From Eshraghiella sp045542375 (GTDB lineage Bacteria > Bacillota > Clostridia > Lachnospirales > Lachnospiraceae): a DNA stretch of 10,284 nt. The position numbers and the translations under genes are program-made. Shown here piece after piece: positions 5,013 through 10,284 of this stretch. Below the pieces are notes generated by a model. That model had not been told where the DNA came from, made no database searches, and saw only the letters and a list, made by a program, of their open reading frames with translations. Location of the stretch: NCBI GenBank assembly GCA_045542375.1, contig JAZQKW010000149.1, forward strand, positions 1 to 10,284, given 5' to 3'. Positions within the stretch are counted from its first letter, which is position 1, and every line of letters begins with the position of its first letter.

Positions 5013-5030
5013 TTTATTAGGAGGTCTTAT

Positions 5031-5405
5031 ATGGCAAAGGTAGGTTTGAAAGATACATTGGTACTATTAGCTAAAGGTTATTCAAAGAAAGAGATTGATG
5101 CTTTAGCTGCTATTGATGATGAAGAAAGTGAGCAGGAAAAACAGCCTGATGTTTCTGCTAAAGATAAGGCTGCTGATCCTGCTCCCGGACAGGCACAGGA
5201 AAAGGATCAGGAGCCTGATTATAAGACAATGTATGAAGAGCTTCTGAAAGAAAAGGAAGCAAAAGAAAAGGAAATACAGGATAAGGATGATCAGATAAAA
5301 GAGATTCAGAAAGATAATATCCATGAGGATAATCTTCCTGAGTACGATAAAAGCATTGAAGAAGAAGAAGCTTCTCTCATTGATGCGATTAGAAGCTTTT
5401 ATTAA
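5031..5405 (+). CDS. Capsid scaffolding protein, phi29 gp7-like
   Basis: A 124-residue, highly charged protein. Residues 1-27 include LAKGYSKKEIDAL, a short helix-turn unit common at the N-terminus of small-podovirus scaffolds; residues 28-62 are acidic and Pro/Ala-rich, probably flexible; residues 63-96 form a strong coiled coil (YEELLKEKEAKEKEIQDKDD); the C-terminus is acidic and ends in LIDAIRSFY, a likely capsid-binding helix. Phi29 gp7 is 98 residues, helical and dimeric, and guides assembly of gp8 before leaving the prohead. The gene lies directly before the major capsid gene, as in phi29, and follows the structured RNA. AGGAGG at 5019-5024 sets the start. Function is inferred from context and composition more than from sequence identity, as scaffolds diverge fast. 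Confidence 0.8.
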   Translation: MAKVGLKDTLVLLAKGYSKKEIDALAAIDDEESEQEKQPDVSAKDKAADPAPGQAQEKDQEPDYKTMYEELLKEKEAKEKEIQDKDDQIKEIQKDNIHEDNLPEYDKSIEEEEASLIDAIRSFY

Positions 5406-5436
5406 GCTCTAAAATATATTATAAGGAGAAATAATT

Positions 5437-6957
5437 ATGGGACAGTTTAAGCGTAAAGACCTATATGCTCTCATGAATGCGACTATGGCTCAGCTCACAG
5501 GTCAGGATTATCATCAGGTAATCAATACAGGCACATTCATGGATGCAGGCAGGCTTGCTAAAGAGTTCAAGACAGATGAGATCTATAATGCCCTTGGTAT
5601 TGTCGGTGCTCGTCTGCTTATCGGAAACAGACCTTATGGTGCAGAGCTTTCGCTTATTGATGCTATCTCAACAGGTGAGTTCAATTCTACAGTAAGAGAG
5701 ATTTCATATTTTTCTACATGGGCTCTTCCTTCAGGTGCATTCAATACTAATCTCTACACGAACTTTGCGGATGGTTTTGATAATGGAAAGAATCCTGATG
5801 GTAATGGTGATGCTCAGTCTACAGGAGATCAGTACGAGCAGCATCCTGTTCATCCTTTTGAACAGTATTTCATGGATTCTCAGGTTTGGCAGGATTGCTT
5901 AACAAGATATGTAAATCAGATCAAGATCGTATTCAACTCTGAAGCTGAATGGGGCAGGTTCTGGGCAGGTCTTGTAACAGAAAAGAGTAATGATATTGAG
6001 CAGAGAAAAGCTGCTTATAACAGACTTACTCTTCTTTCCCGTATGGCTCTTGCTTCTGCTATCGGTGATTATGATTCAGCTATTAAAGGCTCTTGCACAC
6101 TCTATGATCTTACAGCTGCTTATAATAAGGAAATGGGTACTAACTACACAGGTACACAGCTGAGAACGACATACAGAAAGCAGTTCCTTGAATGGCTTAC
6201 TTCTGAGATCAAGATCATTTCAGACCTTATGGCTAAGAGATCTATCTTCTTCCATGCTACCCCGGTCCTTACTCTTGCAGATGGTGATCATGTAATCTTA
6301 AGACATACACCTAAGTCAGAGCAGAAGATGATCATGTATTCGCCTTTTTGGGAAAAGGCTAAGACAATGGTTATGCCTGAGATCTTTAATGATAAGTATC
6401 TTAAGCCTGAGAACTTTGAAGCTGTTGATTATTGGCAGACATTATCTATGGATGATGCTGTTAAGGCTTCTGCCAATATCAAAGTAAAGATCCCTGCATG
6501 GCTTGAAGATCTTATCGGAAATACAACAGGCTCTTCTGATACGGATTATGTATTCCAGCCTGATTATCTCATGGGCTGTATCTTTGATAAGAGGTCCGTA
6601 ATGACGAACTTCCAGCTCGAAGATGCAAGAACTTCACCTCTTGAATCAAGAAAGAATTATCTTAATACTTGGTTTGATTTCGTTAAGTCAAATATCTGCA
6701 ATCCTACTCAGAATTTTGTCCTTCTCGTAATGAGCGAAAATGAGCAGGCTACAGAAGATTTTACAGGTGATGGTGCTACAACAGCATTTACTCTTACAGG
6801 TGATGTTCTCCGTATTACAGGTGTTACAGTAGGCGGTACGGCAACAACGGCATACACATATAATGCAGAAACTCAGGTCGTAACATTCTCTTCAGCTCCT
6901 GCTAATGCAGCAGCCGTAAAGATCACATATCTTGTTGATCAGCATCCTTCTGCTTAA
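5437..6957 (+). CDS. Major capsid protein, phi29 gp8-like, with C-terminal Ig-like domain
   Basis: A 506-residue protein placed between scaffold and portal. The start (MGQFKRKDLYALMNATMAQL), the region around ELSLIDAISTGEFNSTV, and YFSTWALPSGAFNTNLY have the character of the HK97-fold capsid proteins of phi29-like gut podoviruses. Phi29 gp8 is 448 residues with a C-terminal BIG2 Ig-like domain. Here residues about 439-506 form a separate beta-rich domain, starting TEDFTGDGATTAFTL and ending VVTFSSAPANAAAVKITY, of a kind also found on phage fibres and decoration proteins; it is likely displayed on the capsid surface. The codons look more C-ending (ATC, CTC, GTC, CGT) than in its neighbours, as expected of the most highly expressed gene. 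AAGGAG precedes the ATG. A stable hairpin follows the gene. Confidence 0.88.
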   Translation: MGQFKRKDLYALMNATMAQLTGQDYHQVINTGTFMDAGRLAKEFKTDEIYNALGIVGARLLIGNRPYGAELSLIDAISTGEFNSTVREISYFSTWALPSGAFNTNLYTNFADGFDNGKNPDGNGDAQSTGDQYEQHPVHPFEQYFMDSQVWQDCLTRYVNQIKIVFNSEAEWGRFWAGLVTEKSNDIEQRKAAYNRLTLLSRMALASAIGDYDSAIKGSCTLYDLTAAYNKEMGTNYTGTQLRTTYRKQFLEWLTSEIKIISDLMAKRSIFFHATPVLTLADGDHVILRHTPKSEQKMIMYSPFWEKAKTMVMPEIFNDKYLKPENFEAVDYWQTLSMDDAVKASANIKVKIPAWLEDLIGNTTGSSDTDYVFQPDYLMGCIFDKRSVMTNFQLEDARTSPLESRKNYLNTWFDFVKSNICNPTQNFVLLVMSENEQATEDFTGDGATTAFTLTGDVLRITGVTVGGTATTAYTYNAETQVVTFSSAPANAAAVKITYLVDQHPSA

Positions 6958-6988
6958 GAAGTTCTTTACTTCCTAATAAACATGATGA

Positions 6989-7017
6989 AGGGCTTGGGGC
7001 TCAAAGCCTTAAGCCCT
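6989..7017 (+). promoter_or_regulatory. Stable hairpin between capsid and portal genes, no U-tract
   Basis: AGGGCTTGGGGCT (6989-7001) pairs with AGCCTTAAGCCCT (7005-7017) over 13 continuous pairs, two of them G-U, with a CAA loop. No run of T follows (GATTCAT), so it is not a classical terminator. It lies 32 bases after the capsid stop and 21 before the portal start. It may protect the capsid mRNA from 3' decay or reduce expression of the portal, which is needed in far lower amount than the capsid protein. Partial termination is an alternative. Confidence 0.7.
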
Positions 7018-7038
7018 GATTCATAGAAAGGACAGAAT

Positions 7039-8019
7039 ATGAGTAAAAAATATCCTATACCCAATGGCGGATATATGCCTTTGAATTATGATCGTATCAA
7101 CAATGTTGAAGGTCATATTCAGCCTTCCATGCTTAAGTATTGTAACGCTGTTACTTTTGCTTATTGGGAAAGAGCATTATTTCAAAGGGCAATATCTACC
7201 ATAAAATTTACAGGGCTTCCTGATACTTGGGAAGGTGAAGTAAAGGATTTCTTTTATTGGTGTCTTTTTGCTTATGGATATGTAGGTGTCTTTAAAACAA
7301 GAAATTTTGGTATAAGCTTTCAGCCTGGTGCTCTTTATGGCTTTGACTTTTACTATCAGCCTACTACATTCATAGTCGCTAATCCTAAACTTCAGAAGAG
7401 ATTCAAGATCCATAAGGAAACAGAGCTTATTCGTATTACACCTGATTGGAAGGGTATATTTGACATCGTTTCTTACTATGCCATGCTTCTTTCCGCTTTG
7501 GATTCAGGTATCAATCAGAGCATTGTAAACAGTAAGTTTGCTTGGCTCATTGGTGCAAAGAATAAAGCGGCTGCTGAAACGCTGAAGAAAGCATTTGATA
7601 AGATAAACTCCGGTGAGCCTGCTGTCGTATTGGATAAATCCTTCCTGCTTGAACAGGATAATCAATCTAAAGAAGATCCGTGGTCCTTCCTTGAAAGAAC
7701 TAATATCAAGAATGACTATCTTACTACAGATATGCTCATGGACAGAAGCACTTTGCTTTCCGCATTTGATGCTGAGATAGGTATTAGATCACTTCCTTAT
7801 AATAAGAAGGAAAGACTTGTAACAGCTGAAGCCGAATCAAGAGAACAGGATTCAACCGCAAGACTTATGGTTTGGAAAGCTACTCTTGATTCATCATTAG
7901 AGCTCGTAAATAAAATGTTTGGTACAGACATTAGAGCTGAGATAACTTATGAAGGAGGTGAAGATAATGCCACAGAGCAAGATGACTCTGATAGGAATGG
8001 AAAGATTTCTGAATCCTGA
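7039..8019 (+). CDS. Portal (upper collar connector) protein, phi29 gp10-like
   Basis: A 326-residue protein, close to the 309 residues of phi29 gp10, the 12-subunit portal through which DNA enters the prohead. The N-terminal region (YWERALFQRAISTIKFTGLP, about residues 43-62) and the following aromatic core (FFYWCLFAYGYVGVF, about 71-85) resemble connector proteins of small podoviruses. The middle contains long helices (NKAAAETLKKAFDKI; TAEAESREQDSTARL) consistent with the central channel and crown. The C-terminus is acidic (EGGEDNATEQDDSD) and is encoded partly in the 53-base overlap with the lower collar gene. Start: ATG 7039 after AAAGGA at 7027-7032. Placement between capsid and lower collar fits the phi29 order. 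If the upstream RNA is a pRNA, this protein would be its docking partner. Confidence 0.86.
   Translation: MSKKYPIPNGGYMPLNYDRINNVEGHIQPSMLKYCNAVTFAYWERALFQRAISTIKFTGLPDTWEGEVKDFFYWCLFAYGYVGVFKTRNFGISFQPGALYGFDFYYQPTTFIVANPKLQKRFKIHKETELIRITPDWKGIFDIVSYYAMLLSALDSGINQSIVNSKFAWLIGAKNKAAAETLKKAFDKINSGEPAVVLDKSFLLEQDNQSKEDPWSFLERTNIKNDYLTTDMLMDRSTLLSAFDAEIGIRSLPYNKKERLVTAEAESREQDSTARLMVWKATLDSSLELVNKMFGTDIRAEITYEGGEDNATEQDDSDRNGKISES
7952..7961 (+). promoter_or_regulatory. Ribosome binding site within the portal gene, sets the start at 7967
   Basis: AAGGAGGTGA is near-perfect and lies inside the portal coding sequence, eight bases after GGAGG to ATG 7967. An in-frame ATG at 7949 overlaps the upstream edge of this site and could not use it, so 7967 is the lower collar start. 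Confidence 0.75.
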
Positions 8020-8731
8020 TCATTCGGTCTTTGAAGAACTTACTCTTCCTGAAGGTATTGATAAAGATACTCTCATAGGTGCTATCCTTTTGAGGTGCCA
8101 GGAATTTGAACTTCTTTATTCTTCACCTGAATTTATGATAGAAGCTGTTAAGGTTTGGGGAATGAAGAATTATTGGACCTTTGACAGATGGGTTAAGCTT
8201 ATCAATAAACAGTATGATCCTCTTTATAATAAGGATTATCATGAAGAATGGACCGACACACATGAAGGTGAATACAGCAAGGATGGTTCAGGTTCTTCTT
8301 CAGGCTCTGATGATCATACAAGGACCGATAATCTTCAGCATTCGGAAGATTATACAAGGACCGATAATCTTAAGACAGAAACTGATAATACTGATACACA
8401 CTCTGAGAAAGCCTATAATGATGCTGATTTTGTCGAAACAACAGAAGATGTATTAGATGGAGAAGTCAATCAGACAGGCACACAGAGAAATGCAGGATCA
8501 GGTTCTGATACGGGAACACAGAGAACGGCAGGAACTTTTTCTACTCAGGATTCTAATACTGAATCAGGCGGTGATTCTTATACTGATACTCATACTTCAC
8601 ATGGATATGGTAATATTGGTGTAACAGCTGCTCAAACACTTTTTATGAAGGAAACAGAGGTCGCTGCTTGGAATATGTATGAACACATGGCTGATCTCTT
8701 TGCTTCTGAATTTTGTCTTATGATCTATTAA
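7967..8731 (+). CDS. Lower collar protein, phi29 gp11-like
   Basis: A 254-residue protein (phi29 gp11 is 293 residues) that joins the portal to the tail tube. The N-terminal domain, about residues 20-90, carries LTLPEGIDKDTLIGAILLRC and WTFDRWVKLINKQYDPLYN, and the C-terminal 45 residues carry SHGYGNIGVTAAQTLFMKE followed by an amphipathic helix ending FCLMIY. These two blocks are what I associate with lower collar proteins of gut phi29-like phages. Between them, residues about 90-205 form a low-complexity stretch rich in Asp, Ser, Thr and Gly with near repeats (YTRTDNL-type and TGTQR-type). The gene starts 53 bases inside the portal gene in another frame, giving tight coupling of two proteins that assemble together, both as 12-mers in phi29. 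The linker probably varies in length between relatives. Confidence 0.83.
   Translation: MPQSKMTLIGMERFLNPDHSVFEELTLPEGIDKDTLIGAILLRCQEFELLYSSPEFMIEAVKVWGMKNYWTFDRWVKLINKQYDPLYNKDYHEEWTDTHEGEYSKDGSGSSSGSDDHTRTDNLQHSEDYTRTDNLKTETDNTDTHSEKAYNDADFVETTEDVLDGEVNQTGTQRNAGSGSDTGTQRTAGTFSTQDSNTESGGDSYTDTHTSHGYGNIGVTAAQTLFMKETEVAAWNMYEHMADLFASEFCLMIY
8316..8371 (+). repeat. Exact 20-base repeat in the lower collar linker
   Basis: The 20-base sequence at 8316-8335 is repeated exactly at 8352-8371, with a 36-base period equal to 12 codons. It encodes the two copies of HTRTDNL/YTRTDNL in the low-complexity linker. A similar protein-level repeat, TGTQRNAG and TGTQRTAG, follows near residues 170-185. Exact identity at the DNA level suggests recent duplication by slippage. 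Confidence 0.8.
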
Positions 8732-8747
8732 ATAAAGGAGGATATAT

Positions 8748-10284
8748 ATGATTGATTTTACTAACTTCATAAATCAGTTTCCTTATATGGATTTACATGA
8801 AATGAATCTTGATTGGATTCTGAAAGCTATGAGGCAGCTTGCTATGGAAATGAATGATTTTGAAGCTGCTAATTCAGTATCTATTGAAGGTAATTGGGAT
8901 ATTACAAAACAGTACACTAAATGGGATATTGTTCAGTCAGGAATGGAAGCATATATCTCTTTAAAGCCCGTTCCTTCTGGTATAAATATCACGAATACTG
9001 ATTATTGGAAAAAGATAGGTTATTTTATTGTTGATCATTCCCTTAATGCTAATTCGCTGAATCCTATAGCCAATAAACCTGTAGCTACGGCAATAAATGC
9101 AGCTAATTCTAATATCGCTGATCTTAATACTGCTCTTGATAATGAGATCAGTACAAGAGCAACAGAAACAGCATCCATTTCAGCAAGGGTAACGGCAATT
9201 ACGAATGGTCTTAATACTGAAATAGCTGATCGTGCAGATGCTGATACTGTTATCAATGCCCGGATTGATGAGATTCTTGATGGTGCTTCCGTTGATCCTG
9301 ATGCTGAATTATTGGATATCCGTGTAGGCGGTAATGGTATTACTTATGCAAGTGCAGGTGCTGCTGTCAGAGGTCAGTATACAGAGAATCATGATGCAAT
9401 CACGGCTTTATCTGATGAGTATGATGATTTTGCCGTATTGGATATTGATTTTGATGTTGGAGGTTTTATCAACAAGACTACAGGTGCAATAGTATCACAT
9501 TCAGACTATCACAGCACAGACTTTATTCCCATTAAAGGAATAATGAGCGGTATCAGATTTATTGTTAAATCTTTCAGTAATGTAGCTGTATACGCTTTAT
9601 ATGATTCTAATAAGAATTTCATTTCTTCTTATTCGATTGATTCAGGAACAGTTGTTGAAACAACAGGCTCAATAACAGATTATTCAGGTGCAGCATATAT
9701 AAGATTCTGCTCGGTAACGGCAGGATCCTATGAGCCTGCTTTGAAGGTTGCAAATCTTGAAGATCTGAAACTGTACGGTAAATCTGTTGAAGTCGATAAT
9801 GTTACTTTCGCACAGCATGATCCCAGATCTAACCTCATTGATCCTGATACTCTTATGTTGGGATATATTGATGGTGCTGTAGATGGTTCTGTTCATGTTT
9901 CAACTACCATATACTGTACTCCATTCATTGAGCTTAAAAATAATACGGACTATTATTTTAATGAGAATTATCTCTATCCGGGTTATTGTGCTTTCTATAA
10001 TGCCAATAAGGAATACATAAGCGGTTATGGGGTAAGTGCTTCCAATAATAAGCTTAATGCTCCTTTTACTATTCCCGATAATGCCAGATATGGAAGGTTT
10101 TCTGTAGCAACGGCTTCTCGTATTCCTAATGCTTGGTTATGCGAATATAATCGTATGTCGGTTAAGCCTGCTGATTATGCTGAAGAGATCAGAACAAAAT
10201 TCATTCCCGATATTCCTACAGAATATAAAGGAAGCGATATCTGCATCTTTAAAAAGATACTCTGTATAGGCGACAGTTTGACAG
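8748..10284 (+). CDS. Tail appendage/spike with C-terminal GDSL (SGNH) esterase domain, 3' end cut by window
   Basis: The frame stays open for 512 codons to the window edge. Residues 1-40 (FPYMDLHEMNLDWILKAMRQL) are the anchor helix common to tail fibres of gut phi29-like phages. Residues 48-93 (WDITKQYTKWDIVQSGMEAY, ending DYWKKIGYF) resemble a CBM5/12-like carbohydrate-binding module. Residues 115-178 form a coiled coil (ALDNEISTRATETASISARV), typical of trimeric fibres. Two similar beta-rich modules follow, about 232-325 and 365-466, sharing ALYDSNKNFISSY/AFYNANKEYISGY and YIRFCSV/YGRFSVA. The end, ILCIGDSLT (residues 504-512), is block I of SGNH/GDSL hydrolases with Ser510 as nucleophile, so an esterase domain of about 200 residues should continue beyond the window. 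It would deacylate surface polysaccharide. It corresponds to phi29 gp12. AAAGGAGG at 8734-8741 sets the start. Confidence 0.85.
   Translation, partial: MIDFTNFINQFPYMDLHEMNLDWILKAMRQLAMEMNDFEAANSVSIEGNWDITKQYTKWDIVQSGMEAYISLKPVPSGINITNTDYWKKIGYFIVDHSLNANSLNPIANKPVATAINAANSNIADLNTALDNEISTRATETASISARVTAITNGLNTEIADRADADTVINARIDEILDGASVDPDAELLDIRVGGNGITYASAGAAVRGQYTENHDAITALSDEYDDFAVLDIDFDVGGFINKTTGAIVSHSDYHSTDFIPIKGIMSGIRFIVKSFSNVAVYALYDSNKNFISSYSIDSGTVVETTGSITDYSGAAYIRFCSVTAGSYEPALKVANLEDLKLYGKSVEVDNVTFAQHDPRSNLIDPDTLMLGYIDGAVDGSVHVSTTIYCTPFIELKNNTDYYFNENYLYPGYCAFYNANKEYISGYGVSASNNKLNAPFTIPDNARYGRFSVATASRIPNAWLCEYNRMSVKPADYAEEIRTKFIPDIPTEYKGSDICIFKKILCIGDSLT

Noticed and set aside
4998..5018. 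Terminator formed by the closing helix and the following TATATTTTATT
   Set aside because: The helix closes a loop of about 100 nt, and the downstream T-run is interrupted. It could give partial termination, but is not a standard terminator.
4889..5030. Riboswitch that hides the scaffold ribosome binding site
   Set aside because: I see no segment in the RNA complementary to AGGAGG, and the consensus cores of the common riboswitches I know are not present. It remains an alternative only in a general sense.
5103..5324. Minus-strand frame that looks like a membrane protein
   Set aside because: Its Leu/Phe/Ile richness is the antisense image of Lys/Glu codons in the scaffold coiled coil.
8181..8456. 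91-codon frame inside the lower collar gene
   Set aside because: It lies within the low-complexity coding region in another frame, has Ile-rich, biased composition and no ribosome binding site.
9035..9256. 73-codon frame on the minus strand under the appendage coiled coil
   Set aside because: Its hydrophobic, Ala-rich sequence is the mirror of the coiled-coil codons, and every other gene is on the plus strand.

Overview
This window looks like part of the genome of a small, phi29-like podovirus (short-tailed phage with protein-primed replication) that infects a low-GC Firmicute, plausibly a gut or rumen Clostridia/Lachnospiraceae host. The grounds are: all genes on one strand and packed with small overlaps, strong AGGAGG-type ribosome binding sites, AT-rich codon use, and a set of structural proteins that match phi29 gp7, gp8, gp9, gp10, gp11 and gp12 in length and sequence character. 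The host is inferred. No DNA polymerase, terminal protein, packaging ATPase or integrase lies in the window.

Layout. Positions 1-1514 hold small accessory or early-type genes: an unrecognised protein, an orphan HicA-like toxin, then a promoter with repeats and four short genes (CxxC protein, one-pass membrane protein, coiled-coil protein, SpoVG-like nucleic-acid-binding protein). A clear intrinsic terminator at 1564-1596 closes this block. The late block starts at 1639 with a lysis group (GH25 lysozyme, 47-residue basic protein, BhlA/UviB-like holin), followed by the tail knob and a tail-associated NlpC/P60-type peptidoglycan hydrolase. After a 191-base noncoding gap come scaffold, major capsid, portal, lower collar and a tail appendage whose GDSL/SGNH esterase domain starts at the right edge.

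The most interesting element is the noncoding gap at 4840-5030. It contains a strongly folded RNA of about 124 nt: a closing helix with one bulge, two arms ending in 7-nt loops that are complementary over 5 bases, and a third small hairpin. A closing helix plus two arms with mutually complementary loops is the logic of the phi29 packaging RNA (pRNA), which forms a ring through loop-loop pairing. The primary sequence does not resemble phi29 pRNA, and here the RNA lies directly before the scaffold gene. I propose it as a candidate divergent pRNA, with a cis-acting leader of the capsid operon as the main alternative.

How the parts work together: scaffold, capsid and portal build the prohead, the RNA may form the motor ring at the portal, lower collar, knob and appendage form the short tail, the tail hydrolase and the appendage esterase open the cell surface on entry, and the GH25 lysozyme with the holin releases progeny.
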